A program made the translations under genes and the position numbers. Shown one piece after another: positions 1-9,070 of a DNA stretch of 64,000 bases; the stretch's first letter is position 1, and the number at the start of each line of letters is the position of its first letter. Source of the DNA: Agromyces subbeticus DSM 16689 (GTDB taxonomy: Bacteria > Actinomycetota > Actinomycetes > Actinomycetales > Microbacteriaceae). The DNA is taken from the NCBI RefSeq assembly GCF_000421565.1, contig NZ_ATXG01000012.1:62001-126000 (forward strand), written 5' to 3'. A model generated the notes under the pieces. That model made no database searches. It was not told the DNA's origin and saw only the letters and a list, made by a program, of their open reading frames with translations.

Positions 1-793
1 CGGGAAAGAGCTCCGGCGAGCGGAATGTCACGATCGGCACGACGATGAGCACGAGCCCCGCCGCCGAGACCGCGCTGCGCAAGCGATGGTGCTGGGGCAG
101 CGGCGCGCCCGCGAGCAGGGCGAGCAGGCCTCCGGCACCGAACTCCCAGGTACGGGTGAGGGTCGAGAAGTACGCGAGGTCCGAGTCCTGTCCGGTCAGC
201 ACCAGGCAGTACACGAGGGAGGCGGCGGTGACCGCACCGAGGGTGACCGTCAGCACCACGCGGGAGCCGGACGCCCTGCGCGCGGCGACCCAGAGCGCCG
301 CGATGAGAAGCAGCGGCCAGAACAGGTAGAACTGCTCCTCGACCGAGAGCGACCAGTAGTGCTGCACCGGTGTGGACTCGAGATCGGCGCGAGCCGGGAT
401 CTGCGAATCGACGGCGAGCTGCCAGTTCTCGAAGTACAGGGCGCTCGCCACGATCTCGCGGAACCATGCGCGCCATTCCCGCTGGGGCACGACCGCGACG
501 GTGAGCAACGAGACCGCGAGCAGCACGGCGAGCGCCGCCGGCAGGATGCGGCGAGCACGGCGCAGGTAGAAGGCGCGCAGCGAGATACGGCCGCGCTGCT
601 CGGCCTCGCGGAGCAGCAGCCCGGTGATGAGAAAACCCGAGACGACGAAGAAGACGTCGACGCCCATGTAGCCGGCGGGGGCCACGGCGGGCCAGCCGTG
701 ATGGAGCACGACGGCTCCGACGGCGAGCGCCCGCAGAGCCTGTACCTCGGGGCGAACCGTCGATCGAACGAATGGCTGAGGGGGAACTGCCAT
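1..793 (-). CDS. Acyltransferase-3 (OafA/YrhL-type) membrane protein, 3' end beyond window
   Basis: This is the N-terminal 264 codons of a membrane O-acyltransferase of the acyltransferase-3 family, which usually moves acetyl or other acyl groups onto cell-surface glycans. Translation from the ATG at 793 gives the family's N-terminal histidine pair (His31-His32) in the first helix, then a YMGVDVFFVVSGFLIT motif at about 42-57 and SLSVEEQFYLFWP near 150. Further hydrophobic helices follow to the window edge. The family is normally 350-700 residues, sometimes with a C-terminal SGNH domain, so the missing end decides the subtype. The gene is transcribed away from tuf, whose terminator lies 73 bp upstream of the start. 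The acceptor cannot be read from the sequence. Confidence 0.85.
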   Translation of the reverse strand, partial: MAVPPQPFVRSTVRPEVQALRALAVGAVVLHHGWPAVAPAGYMGVDVFFVVSGFLITGLLLREAEQRGRISLRAFYLRRARRILPAALAVLLAVSLLTVAVVPQREWRAWFREIVASALYFENWQLAVDSQIPARADLESTPVQHYWSLSVEEQFYLFWPLLLIAALWVAARRASGSRVVLTVTLGAVTAASLVYCLVLTGQDSDLAYFSTLTRTWEFGAGGLLALLAGAPLPQHHRLRSAVSAAGLVLIVVPIVTFRSPELFP

Positions 794-865
794 CTGCTCA
801 AGCGTAGAGCGGCGGATGCGGGCACGCGAGGGGTTGCACGAACGCCCGCCTTACGGCAGGCACGC

Positions 866-898
866 AAAAGGGGCCGGACCCGAAGGCCCGACCCCTTT
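866..898 (-). terminator. Intrinsic terminator of tuf
   Basis: On the minus strand a 14-bp GC-rich stem closes on a UUCG tetraloop and ends in CCCCTTTT. It lies 27 bp after the tuf stop codon and is the expected end of the str operon transcript. Confidence 0.9.
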
Positions 899-924
899 CA
901 GCGATCAGCGATCAGCAGGCGAAC

Positions 925-2118
925 CTACTTGAGCACCTTCGTGACCGTGCCGGCGCCGACGGTGCGGCCACCCTCACGGATGGCGAAGCCGAGACCCTCT
1001 TCCATGGCGATCGGCTGGATGAGCTCGACCGTCATGTCGGTGGTGTCGCCGGGCATGACCATCTCGGTGCCCTCGGGCAGCGTGATGACACCGGTGACGT
1101 CGGTGGTGCGGAAGTAGAACTGCGGGCGGTAGTTCGCGTAGAACGGGTTGTGACGCCCGCCTTCCTCCTTGGAGAGGATGTACGCGGTGCCCTCGAAGTT
1201 CGTGTGCGGGGTGACCGAACCGGGAGCCACGACGACCTGGCCGCGCTCGACGTCTTCGCGCTTGGTGCCGCGAAGGAGCAGACCGCAGTTCTCGCCGGCC
1301 CATGCCTCGTCGAGCTGCTTGTGGAACATCTCGATGCCGGTGACCGTGGTCTTCTGCGTCGGGCGGATGCCGACGATCTCGACCTCGGAGTTGATCTTCA
1401 GCGTGCCACGCTCGGCGCGGCCCGTGACGACGGTTCCACGACCGGTGATCGTGAAGACGTCCTCGATCGGCATGAGGAACGGCTTGTCCTTGTCGCGCAC
1501 GGGGTCGGGGATCGACTCGTCGACGGCGTCCATGAGGTCGAGAACCGACTTGACCCACTTCTCGTCGCCCTCGAGCGCCTTGAGGCCCGAGACCTGCACG
1601 ACGGGAGCGTTGTCGCCGTCGAAGCCCTGGCTCGAGAGGAGCTCGCGAACCTCGAGCTCGACGAGCTCGAGGATCTCTTCGTCGTCGACCATGTCGGACT
1701 TGTTGAGCGCGACGAGCAGGTAGGGCACGCCGACCTGCTTGGCGAGCAGCACGTGCTCACGCGTCTGAGCCATCGGGCCGTCGGTCGCCGCGACCACGAG
1801 GATCGCGCCGTCCATCTGGGCAGCACCGGTGATCATGTTCTTGATGTAGTCGGCGTGACCCGGGGCGTCGACGTGCGCGTAGTGGCGCTTCGGCGTCTCG
1901 TACTCGACGTGCGAGATGTTGATCGTGATGCCGCGCTGGCGCTCTTCGGGAGCGGAGTCGATCGACGCGAAGTCGCGCTGCACGTTGGTGGCCGACGGGA
2001 ACTTGTCGGCGAGCACCTTCGAGATCGCGGCGGTGAGCGTGGTCTTGCCGTGGTCGACGTGACCGATCGTTCCGATGTTGACGTGCGGCTTGGTCCGCTC
2101 GAACTTGGCCTTAGCCAC
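925..2118 (-). CDS. tuf: Elongation factor Tu
   Basis: EF-Tu, the GTPase that brings aminoacyl-tRNA to the ribosomal A site. The 397-residue length is normal for actinobacteria. The G1 motif [11 protein letters not shown] is near residue 19, the G3 DAPGHADY near 84 and the G4 NKSD near 139, followed by the two beta-barrel domains. The ATG at 2118 has an AGGAGG-type ribosome site just upstream (plus-strand cctcct at 2126-2131). It is the last gene of the str operon, 112 bp after fusA. No key residue is missing. Confidence 0.99.
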   Translation of the reverse strand: MAKAKFERTKPHVNIGTIGHVDHGKTTLTAAISKVLADKFPSATNVQRDFASIDSAPEERQRGITINISHVEYETPKRHYAHVDAPGHADYIKNMITGAAQMDGAILVVAATDGPMAQTREHVLLAKQVGVPYLLVALNKSDMVDDEEILELVELEVRELLSSQGFDGDNAPVVQVSGLKALEGDEKWVKSVLDLMDAVDESIPDPVRDKDKPFLMPIEDVFTITGRGTVVTGRAERGTLKINSEVEIVGIRPTQKTTVTGIEMFHKQLDEAWAGENCGLLLRGTKREDVERGQVVVAPGSVTPHTNFEGTAYILSKEEGGRHNPFYANYRPQFYFRTTDVTGVITLPEGTEMVMPGDTTDMTVELIQPIAMEEGLGFAIREGGRTVGAGTVTKVLK

Positions 2119-2230
2119 TGTGGGTCCTCCTCAGGACTCGTGTAGAACCGCCGGGCGCTGGATTGCGACCGGTGGCCTACGGGGGTTGTGTTGATATGTT
2201 ACGCGAACCGGAAGGTTCGTGCGTATCGGA

Positions 2231-4345
2231 CTATTCGCCCTTGTTCTTCTGGACGATCTCGTCGGCCACAGCCTTCGGGACCTCCGCGTAGCTCTGGAAC
2301 TCCATCGAGTACACCGCGCGACCAGAGGTCTTCGACCGAAGGTCGCCGATGTATCCGAACATCTCCGAGAGCGGGACGTGCGCACGCACGACCTTCACGC
2401 CTGCGGCATCCTCCATCGACTGGATCTGGCCGCGACGCGAGTTCAGGTCGCCGATGACGTCGCCCATGTACTCCTCAGGAGTACGGACCTCGACGGACAT
2501 CAGCGGTTCGAGCAGCACGGGGTTCGCCTTGCGAGCGGCTTCCTTGAAGCCCATCGAGCCGGCGATCTTGAACGCCATCTCCGAGGAGTCGACGTCGTGG
2601 GCCGCGCCGTCGAGCAGGCTCGCCTTCACGCCGACGAGCGGGTAGCCCGCGAGGATGCCGTACTGCATGGCATCGCGGAACCCGGCGTCGACCGAGGGGA
2701 TGTACTCACGGGGGATGCGGCCACCGGTGACCTTGTTCTCGAACTCGTAGATCTTGTCGCCTTCGATCTCGAGAGGCTCGAGAGCGAACTGGATCTTCGC
2801 GAACTGGCCGGAGCCACCGGTCTGCTTCTTGTGGGTGTAGTCGTGCTTCTCGACCGCGCGCTTGATCGTCTCGCGGTACGCGACCTGGGGCTTGCCCACA
2901 TTGGCCTCGACGTTGAACTCGCGCTTCATGCGGTCGACCAGGATGTCGAGGTGCAGCTCGCCCATGCCCTTGATGACCGTCTGGCCGGTCTCGGTGTTCT
3001 GCTCGGTGCGGAACGTCGGGTCCTCTTCGGCGAGCTTCTGGATCGCCGTGCCGAGCTTCTCCTGGTCGGCCTTGGTCTTGGGCTCGATCGCGACCTCGAT
3101 CACCGGCTCGGGGAAGGTCATCGACTCGAGCACGACCTGGTTGTTCGGGTCGCAGAGCGTGTCACCGGTCGTCGTGTCCTTCAGGCCGATGACGGCGTAG
3201 ATGTTGCCGGCGGTCACCGACTCGACGGGGATCTCCTTGTTGGCGTGCATCTGGAAGATCTTGCCGATGCGCTCCTTCTTGCCCTTGGTCGAGTTGACGA
3301 CCTGGGCACCCGAGTCGAGACGACCCGAGTAGACGCGCACGTAGGTGAGTCGACCGAAGAACGGGTGCACTGCGACCTTGAACGCGAGCGCCGTGAACGG
3401 CTCGGTCGCGTCGGCGTGACGCATGACGACCTTCTCTTCGTCGCGAGCGTCGTGCGCCTCGATGGCGGGCACGTCGAGCGGCGACGGGAGGTAGTCGATC
3501 ACGGCGTCGAGCATCGGCTGCACGCCTCGGTTCTTGAACGCCGAACCGCAGAGCACGGGGTAGATGTCGCTGTTGACCGTGAGGCCGCGGATGGCGGACT
3601 TGATCTCGGCGACGGTGAGCTCTTCGCCACCGAAGTACTTCTCCATGAGCTCGTCGTTCGTCTCGGCGACGGCCTCGAGCAGCGCGGTGCGGTACTCGGC
3701 GGCCTTGTCGACGAGGTCGGCGGGGATCTCCTCGATGGCGTACTCGGCGCCCATCTTGACGTCACCCTTCGAGTCGCCGCGCCAGGTGAGTGCACGCATC
3801 TCGACGAGGTCGACGACGCCTTCGAAGTTCGACTCCGAGCCGATCGGCAGCTGCAGCACGAGCGGGCGTGCCCCGAGCCGGCTGATGATGGTGTCGACCG
3901 TGTAGTAGAAGTCGGCGCCGAGCTTGTCCATCTTGTTGACGAAGCAGATGCGCGGCACGTTGTACTTGTCGGCCTGGCGCCAGACGGTCTCGGACTGGGG
4001 CTCGACGCCCTCCTTGCCGTCGAACACGGCGACCGCACCGTCGAGCACGCGGAGCGAACGCTCCACTTCGACCGTGAAGTCCACGTGGCCGGGGGTGTCG
4101 ATGATGTTGATCTGGTTCTTGTTCCAGAAGCAGGTCACGGCGGCAGACGTGATCGTGATGCCGCGCTCTTTCTCCTGCTCCATCCAGTCGGTCGTCGAGG
4201 CGCCGTCGTGGGTCTCGCCGATCTTGTGGTTGACGCCCGTGTAGAACAGGATGCGCTCGGTCGTGGTGGTCTTGCCGGCATCGATGTGCGCCATGATGCC
4301 GATGTTGCGGACCTTGTTCAGGTCGGTGAGCACGTCTTGTGCCAC
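2231..4345 (-). CDS. fusA: Elongation factor G
   Basis: EF-G, the translocation GTPase (704 residues, normal length). The N-terminal G1 motif [12 protein letters not shown] starts near residue 19, DTPGHVDF and NKMDKLG follow, and domains II to V are complete. It sits third in rpsL-rpsG-fusA-tuf, after a 166-bp rpsG-fusA gap that carries a duplicated copy of the rpsG 3' end (see the repeat entries). A GGAGGAA-type ribosome site precedes the ATG. Housekeeping gene with no visible oddity in the protein. Confidence 0.99.
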   Translation of the reverse strand: MAQDVLTDLNKVRNIGIMAHIDAGKTTTTERILFYTGVNHKIGETHDGASTTDWMEQEKERGITITSAAVTCFWNKNQINIIDTPGHVDFTVEVERSLRVLDGAVAVFDGKEGVEPQSETVWRQADKYNVPRICFVNKMDKLGADFYYTVDTIISRLGARPLVLQLPIGSESNFEGVVDLVEMRALTWRGDSKGDVKMGAEYAIEEIPADLVDKAAEYRTALLEAVAETNDELMEKYFGGEELTVAEIKSAIRGLTVNSDIYPVLCGSAFKNRGVQPMLDAVIDYLPSPLDVPAIEAHDARDEEKVVMRHADATEPFTALAFKVAVHPFFGRLTYVRVYSGRLDSGAQVVNSTKGKKERIGKIFQMHANKEIPVESVTAGNIYAVIGLKDTTTGDTLCDPNNQVVLESMTFPEPVIEVAIEPKTKADQEKLGTAIQKLAEEDPTFRTEQNTETGQTVIKGMGELHLDILVDRMKREFNVEANVGKPQVAYRETIKRAVEKHDYTHKKQTGGSGQFAKIQFALEPLEIEGDKIYEFENKVTGGRIPREYIPSVDAGFRDAMQYGILAGYPLVGVKASLLDGAAHDVDSSEMAFKIAGSMGFKEAARKANPVLLEPLMSVEVRTPEEYMGDVIGDLNSRRGQIQSMEDAAGVKVVRAHVPLSEMFGYIGDLRSKTSGRAVYSMEFQSYAEVPKAVADEIVQKNKGE

Positions 4346-4430
4346 GGGGGTTCCTCCGGAGATTCAGGAACGAAAAAGATGAGGTGAACGGATGCCGCGG
4401 GCGGCCCTTCGACGAGCGCAGGACCCGCCG

Positions 4431-4462
4431 CGCGGCATCCGTCTGCCTGCTACCAGCAGTAG
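4431..4462 (-). repeat. Copy 1 of a 32-bp direct repeat (decayed copy of the rpsG 3' end)
   Basis: This 32-bp segment matches 4493-4524 at 31 of 32 positions, 62 bp apart. On the minus strand it reads as the last codons of rpsG (TAC TGC TGG TAG in place of TAC CGC TGG TAG) followed by the same 3' flank ending in GGATGCCGC. It lies in the rpsG-fusA gap and looks like a small tandem duplication. Confidence 0.85.
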
Positions 4463-4492
4463 AGGGCCGATCGGATGCCGGTCGCGGTACGA

Positions 4493-4524
4493 CGCGGCAT
4501 CCGTCTGCCTGCTACCAGCGGTAG
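4493..4524 (-). repeat. Copy 2 of the 32-bp direct repeat, containing the real rpsG stop
   Basis: Partner of 4431-4462. It includes the last codons and TAG stop of rpsG (stop at 4512-4514) plus the downstream flank containing GCGGCATCC. Confidence 0.85.
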
Positions 4525-4982
4525 TGGGCGAAGGCGCGGTTGGACTCGGCCATCTTGTGGGTGTCTTCGCGGCGCTTGACCGCGGCACCCAGGCCGTTGG
4601 AGGCGTCGAGGATCTCGTTGGTGAGACGCTCGGTCATGGTCTTCTCGCGACGAGCCTTGGCGTAGCTGGTGAGCCAGCGGAGGGCCAGGGTGTTGGCACG
4701 GTGGGGCTTGACCTCGACGGGGACCTGGTAGGTCGAACCGCCGACGCGACGCGAACGCACCTCGAGCGTGGGGCGCACGTTGTCGAGCGCCTTCTTCAGG
4801 GTGGCGACGGCGTCTTGGCCGTTCTTCTCGGCGACATTCGAGAGCGCCTCGTACACAATGCGCTGCGCGAGGTCCTTCTTGCCGTCGATGAGGATCTTGT
4901 TGACGAGCTGGCTGACGACGGGCGAACCGTAGACCGGGTCGGCGACGACGGGGCGCTTCGGAGCGGGTCCCTTACGAGGCAT
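4512..4982 (-). CDS. rpsG: 30S ribosomal protein S7
   Basis: S7 is the primary 16S rRNA-binding protein of the 30S head and is 156 residues here, as usual. The start [10 protein letters not shown], the [14 protein letters not shown] segment near 78-91 and the C-terminus ending HYRW are typical. Its ATG overlaps the rpsL stop by one base (TAATG), so the two are translationally coupled. Its last codons lie inside a 32-bp sequence repeated just downstream. Confidence 0.99.
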   Translation of the reverse strand: MPRKGPAPKRPVVADPVYGSPVVSQLVNKILIDGKKDLAQRIVYEALSNVAEKNGQDAVATLKKALDNVRPTLEVRSRRVGGSTYQVPVEVKPHRANTLALRWLTSYAKARREKTMTERLTNEILDASNGLGAAVKRREDTHKMAESNRAFAHYRW

Positions 4983-5356
4983 TACTTCTTCTCCATCTTC
5001 GCGCCGTACTTGCTACGACCCTGCTTGCGGTTCTTCACGGCCTGCGTGTCGAGCGCGCCGCGGACGATCTTGTAGCGCACGCCGGGGAGGTCCTTCACAC
5101 GACCGCCGCGGATGAGCACCATCGAGTGCTCCTGCAGGTTGTGGCCCTCACCGGGGATGTATGCGGTGACCTCGGTGCCGTTGGAGAGCTTCACACGGGC
5201 GACCTTGCGGAGCGCGGAGTTCGGCTTCTTCGGCGTGGTGGTGTACACACGAGTGCACACGCCGCGCTGCTGGGGGTTGGCCTTCAGGGCGGGAGCCTTG
5301 GTCTTGGTGACCTTCGGCGAGCGACCCTTGCGGACCAACTGCTGAATGGTTGGCAC
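4982..5356 (-). CDS. rpsL: 30S ribosomal protein S12
   Basis: S12, the decoding-centre protein (124 residues). I place the start at the GTG at 5356: it follows an AAGGAG ribosome site by five bases and gives the family N-terminus (M/V)[11 protein letters not shown]. An in-frame ATG at 5380 would add eight atypical residues. The lysines of [10 protein letters not shown] and RVKDLPG, where streptomycin resistance usually arises, are wild type. First gene of the str operon. Confidence 0.98.
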   Translation of the reverse strand: MPTIQQLVRKGRSPKVTKTKAPALKANPQQRGVCTRVYTTTPKKPNSALRKVARVKLSNGTEVTAYIPGEGHNLQEHSMVLIRGGRVKDLPGVRYKIVRGALDTQAVKNRKQGRSKYGAKMEKK

Positions 5357-5672
5357 TGCTTCTCCTTGTTGGTGCTGCACGGTGACAGCGTTTGATGGAA
5401 TTCACATCAGACCCACCGGCGCCGCAGAGCTGCAGCGCCGTTTGCGTGGTGGGTATGCCGTGGGGGCGACCCGTGAGGGAGCCCATGGAGTGGTCGGATC
5501 GTCGCTGCTCGCGTCATGCCACCGCTCTCGATCGCTCGAGATTCGGGGCAGGATTCAAGCGCGCGTCAAAGCGCACACCCGATCCATGGTAATGCCCCGT
5601 AACGTTGCGGTCAAATGGGCCTCGATGTCGGTGCCGCCCGCTCGCTCGAGGGACACCTGCACCGTCGGTGCG
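5357..5672. other. str operon leader and promoter region, no gene
   Basis: These 316 bp separate rpsL from the unknown gene ending at 5673. They hold the str promoter (5586-5614) and a leader of about 220 nt before the rpsL GTG. The reading frames here are short and lack ribosome sites, and I found no convincing leader peptide or riboswitch. Confidence 0.7.
5586..5614 (-). promoter_or_regulatory. Promoter of the str operon
   Basis: On the minus strand a -35 box TTGACC (5609-5614) and a -10 box TACCAT (5586-5591) are 17 bp apart. This is the best match to the housekeeping sigma consensus upstream of rpsL. Confidence 0.75.
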
Positions 5673-6320
5673 TCAGCCGGGCCAGCCCGGCGAATCGAGC
5701 TCACGCTCGAGGTCGGCCAGGAGGTCTTCGACCTGCGGCTCGACGAACTCGGTCACGGCGTCGCCGATGCGACCCCGGTGCTGTGCGAGCTCGACGCAGA
5801 TGCGCCGGCCGAGCTGCTTCGCGAAGTCGTCGGCGAGGCGCACCTCGTCGCGCAGCGCCTCTTTCTCCTCCATCGTGAAGGGTCGGGGCGCGGGCTCGAG
5901 CGCCTCGGCCGCGGCATCCGCTTCGAGCCCCGACAGGGTGAAGAGGAACGGCTGGTCGGGAACCGGCTCGGGGTCGAGGTCGAGTCCGAGGAACTCGGGT
6001 TCGAGCCCCTCCCCTGCGCGATACGGTCGCCGCGCCTTGCGCTCTTCGGCGAGCCGGATCTCGCGGTGCAGCATCGGAAGGTTGCGCGCCGTGTAGTCAT
6101 CGACGGCGAGATCGATGATGCCCTTCATGCGCATCGAGAAGGCGTGCTGCACGGGGTGCGGCACGTCGACGTCGAGTCCGGCGGCCGTGAGGATCGGCGA
6201 GCCGAAGCACCGGGTGCAGAGCCGCACGCGGGCGCGGTGCGTGCCGGGTCGCCACCGGGGCAGCCACGCCAGCCACCGGTCGACCTCGTGGCTCACCTTG
6301 GCCTCGATCGATCCCTGCAT
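5673..6320 (-). CDS. Hypothetical protein, 215 aa, hydrophilic
   Basis: I do not recognise this family. It is soluble, rich in Glu, Asp, Arg and Pro, with no signal peptide or membrane helix. The first third is basic with a CTRC pair (about residues 36-39), the middle has ARNLPMLHREIRLAEERKAR, and the C-terminal 80 residues are acidic and likely helical. The start at 6320 is favoured over the ATG at 6356 because a -10-like TATCGT (6328-6333) sits exactly 7 nt upstream, the spacing of a leaderless mRNA. It stands between the str operon and the T7SS locus with no visible functional tie to either. Confidence 0.7.
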   Translation of the reverse strand: MQGSIEAKVSHEVDRWLAWLPRWRPGTHRARVRLCTRCFGSPILTAAGLDVDVPHPVQHAFSMRMKGIIDLAVDDYTARNLPMLHREIRLAEERKARRPYRAGEGLEPEFLGLDLDPEPVPDQPFLFTLSGLEADAAAEALEPAPRPFTMEEKEALRDEVRLADDFAKQLGRRICVELAQHRGRIGDAVTEFVEPQVEDLLADLERELDSPGWPG

Positions 6321-6414
6321 CAGGGAAACGATAGCGCTGCCTCGGCCGGGCGTCATCGAACCGCGAGCGGTTGGCGCGCCGCGCGGGCCTCTCCTCGCCC
6401 GCTCGGTCAGGCCG

Positions 6415-6894
6415 TCACTCCTCGTCGGGGCGCTCCCAGGGCCAGCGCGGCCGCACCATGCCGGCGTCGCGTCCGCGCGCGACGAGCACGGCCAGTGATG
6501 CCGTGAGCGCTGCGAGCGCCGGAATGAGCAGGCCGAACCACCCGATGCCGAACCCGAGACCGAAGAGCAGTGCGGCGAGCAGCGTGTTCGCGGTGCTCGC
6601 GAGCGCGTAGCCGATGACCGCCACCACGACGGCAGCGAGCCAGCTCCACACCATGGAGAGCACGACGCTGCGCAGCATCCGTTCGGGCCGGCGGAGCGTG
6701 CGCGCGAGGGTGAGCAGTACTGCGATGACGGATGCCCCGACCGCTGCCGGCGCCACGAACCGGCCGGCCTCGGGGTCGGCGATCACCTCGATGCCCGCGA
6801 GGAGGCTGACGAAGCCGTAGGCGCAGACCACGAGGGCGGCGTCGAGGGCTGCCGCGAACGCGGCGACGATCCAGGCCGTGCGACGCGGGTCCAT
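6415..6894 (-). CDS. Small four-helix membrane protein, unknown function
   Basis: This 159-residue protein has four predicted membrane helices, at about 8-31, 47-64, 76-100 and 105-136, and a short charged C-terminus (RPRWPWERPDEE). No motif identifies a function. A -10-like TACGCT (6902-6907) lies 7 nt before the ATG, so it is probably made from a leaderless transcript separate from the T7SS operon that ends 44 bp upstream. It could be a lineage-specific membrane protein family of Microbacteriaceae. Confidence 0.7.
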   Translation of the reverse strand: MDPRRTAWIVAAFAAALDAALVVCAYGFVSLLAGIEVIADPEAGRFVAPAAVGASVIAVLLTLARTLRRPERMLRSVVLSMVWSWLAAVVVAVIGYALASTANTLLAALLFGLGFGIGWFGLLIPALAALTASLAVLVARGRDAGMVRPRWPWERPDEE

Positions 6895-6938
6895 GCCTTC
6901 GAGCGTACGCCGGTCGCCGAACGTGTGGAGCCGGGCGT

Positions 6939-7832
6939 TCAGCGCCAGTCTGCGCCCGCGTGCACCCGCTGCTCCGCATCATGTCGCTGCGCCTCCGAGA
7001 GTGTGCCCCGCTCGGTGAGGAGCCGCACAGCTTCGAGTTCGGCGGAGCGCATCGCCGCGCGCTCGTCACCGGTGCTCGTGCGGTAGATGTAGCGCCGCCA
7101 CTCCTCGAGTCGCGCCTGCACGCCGTCACGGAACTCCGCCGATTCAGCGACCTCGACGGGCACCGAGTCCCCGGAACGCACGCGGCGGCCGCCCGACCAG
7201 CGGGGCCGCTCGCGATCGTGGCGGAGAGCGAACACCGCGAGCACCGCGCAGCCGACCACCGAGACGATCTGCACCACGAGTCCGATCATTGCGGCCGGCG
7301 AGAAGAGCACGTCGTCGATCCCACCGAACACCATCCACACGGCGACGGCCCACAACACCGCGATGAAGATGAAGGTCTTGCCGCCGAAATTGCCGCCGTG
7401 ATAGAGCGGATTCGACGTGCGACGCGGCTCGAGCCAGATGAAGAGACCGAGTGCAGCGGCCATGCAGAGTCCCGACGGCAGTGCGCCCGACACCGGGTCG
7501 AGCACCGCATTGCCGGTTCGACCGATCATGACGAGCGCCGATGCGATGAGGGCGATCACCGCGGCCACCACACTCCACCACATGTACCCAGCGGAGACCT
7601 TCTTCGGCGCGGAGTCGGTCATCGGCTGGATGCGATCGAGTTCCGCCCGCTCGGCGGTGCTGAGCACCGTGGGAAAGGCCGACGCGGCACCACCGTGGGT
7701 GGCGAGTACGGCGAGCTGGGGGACGGCACGCAGCGCCGCATCGGCGGAGAGGTCGTGCGGCAGTTGACCCACGGCGACGGCGACGGCATCGCGAGCCGCC
7801 GGTGTCAGCGCAGTCGCGCTGGGGCCGGTCAT
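6939..7832 (-). CDS. T7SS-locus membrane protein, unknown
   Basis: This 297-residue protein has a soluble N-terminal region of about 85 residues, four membrane helices in the middle (roughly 88-110, 125-142, 153-175 and 183-205) and a charged C-terminal helical tail of about 90 residues. The start is set by the ATGA overlap with the preceding gene (ATG at 7832, TGA at 7829-7831). It is the last gene of the operon that starts at the WXG100 gene at 11194. I do not recognise the family. Position and translational coupling suggest a membrane accessory of the secretion system. Confidence 0.7.
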   Translation of the reverse strand: MTGPSATALTPAARDAVAVAVGQLPHDLSADAALRAVPQLAVLATHGGAASAFPTVLSTAERAELDRIQPMTDSAPKKVSAGYMWWSVVAAVIALIASALVMIGRTGNAVLDPVSGALPSGLCMAAALGLFIWLEPRRTSNPLYHGGNFGGKTFIFIAVLWAVAVWMVFGGIDDVLFSPAAMIGLVVQIVSVVGCAVLAVFALRHDRERPRWSGGRRVRSGDSVPVEVAESAEFRDGVQARLEEWRRYIYRTSTGDERAAMRSAELEAVRLLTERGTLSEAQRHDAEQRVHAGADWR

Positions 7833-8431
7833 GCCGAGGCCTCGGGGAGCGCGGCGAGCACGGCCGGCTCGATGCCGCCCAGCAGGCGATCGATGTCGGC
7901 GAGCCGGCGCGTGAGCACGCGAGGGTCGCCATCGATCGACACGAGGTAGACCGCCCACTCGCCGGTGACCGCCGACCATTCGCCCTTCGCAAGGATTCCG
8001 GGCGGAACCTCGCCCGGCTGCTCGTCGATCGGCGAGAGCGTCAGCCGGCGCACGGCGCTCTCGAAAGCGACGTCTTCGAGTTCGAGCACCGCCGGCTCGA
8101 TCAGGGTGACGCCCACCGGCGGCAGCAGGGATGCGGCATCCGCGCCGTCGATGTCACGGCGCTGCACGAAGACATCGACCCAACCGGATGGGTCGCCGTC
8201 GATCGGGAAGAACCAGAACCGGGCGCTCACATGCTCGTTCGGAAACGTCGCGATGGCGGTGGCCTGATCGCGCAGCGCACCGACGTATGCCGCGGCCGAG
8301 GCGCGGTCGTGGGTGAGCTCGTCGGCGACCCACTCGGCCCATTCCGCTGCATCCGACCATTGCTCATCGGCCCAATCGGTGGGCACCCGCACCCAACGGT
8401 CGGGATCGAAGATGATCGGGAACATGCTCAT
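7829..8431 (-). CDS. T7SS-locus cytosolic protein, unknown (about 200 aa)
   Basis: Soluble 200-residue acidic protein with no signal peptide. It begins MSMFPIIFD and has RWVRVPTDW near residue 12, a helix-rich stretch to about 70, then a strand region containing ARFWFFPIDGDP. The start is chosen from the ATGA overlap with the upstream gene. Its layout (a P-x-W or P-x-x-W motif near the N-terminus, a helix, then strands with a Y/F-h-h-P segment) resembles the products of 8428-9039 and 11372-12049, so the three may share a fold. A chaperone-like role for WXG100 substrates is only a guess. Confidence 0.65.
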   Translation of the reverse strand: MSMFPIIFDPDRWVRVPTDWADEQWSDAAEWAEWVADELTHDRASAAAYVGALRDQATAIATFPNEHVSARFWFFPIDGDPSGWVDVFVQRRDIDGADAASLLPPVGVTLIEPAVLELEDVAFESAVRRLTLSPIDEQPGEVPPGILAKGEWSAVTGEWAVYLVSIDGDPRVLTRRLADIDRLLGGIEPAVLAALPEASA

Positions 8432-9039
8432 GCCGCGGCCACCCATCTGAACGTCGACATGATCGCCTCACCGATGAAGAGGAGGGCCTTGGCCATCTCG
8501 GCCGAGTTCTCGTCGTCGACCGACAGCACCGAGTACTGGAACAGCAGTGCACGACGGCCGTCGCCCCCTGGGACGGGAGCGAGGAAGGTCAGTTCGTCGG
8601 TGTTCACCGAGGCGGACTCGTCGCGGTACTCCGAACGTCGGCGCACCACGTAGAGCTCCACCTCGGCGGTGGCCTCTTCGACGGCACCACCCTTGGCGAA
8701 TCTCGTCAACGCCTCATTCCACGTGACGCCGAGTGGCAACACGAATGGCGAGACGGCGAGCATAGCCGGCATGGGAGCGCCGGGCTCGCGTTCAGGCGCG
8801 ACGTAGACCTCGAACACCCCTCGTTCGCGCAGCGCCGACTTCAGGCGCGAGATCATGCTGCGGAACTGGAGCACCAGATCGGGTCTGCCCGCTTCTTTCA
8901 TCGCGCCGAGCGACACCGCGATGGCGCCCTCGTCGGTGAGTGCGGCGGGCGGCACCTTGGTCCAGCCGGGCGGGCAGAGCAGGGTGTACGACACCTTCGG
9001 TGTCTGCACCCCGGTCAACTCGTCGCGCAGCGAACTCAC
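8428..9039 (-). CDS. T7SS-locus cytosolic protein, unknown (203 aa)
   Basis: Soluble 203-residue protein starting at the GTG at 9039, which follows an AGGGGA ribosome site. It has CPPGWTKVPP near residue 22, a helix around 60-75 (SMISRLKSALRERG), EVYVAPE, and a C-terminal strand-turn-helix ending in STFRW. It lies 31 bp after the large candidate substrate and overlaps the next gene by ATGA. It looks like a distant relative of the 225-aa protein at 11372-12049, also encoded shortly after a WXG100-like gene and substrate. Function unknown. Confidence 0.65.
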   Translation of the reverse strand: MSSLRDELTGVQTPKVSYTLLCPPGWTKVPPAALTDEGAIAVSLGAMKEAGRPDLVLQFRSMISRLKSALRERGVFEVYVAPEREPGAPMPAMLAVSPFVLPLGVTWNEALTRFAKGGAVEEATAEVELYVVRRRSEYRDESASVNTDELTFLAPVPGGDGRRALLFQYSVLSVDDENSAEMAKALLFIGEAIMSTFRWVAAA

Positions 9040-9070
9040 CGCTTCCCCTCACCCGTGCGACGAAGCACGC

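Noticed and set aside
2219..4387. 722-codon open frame antisense to fusA
   Set aside because: Shadow frame; EF-G is beyond doubt on the other strand.
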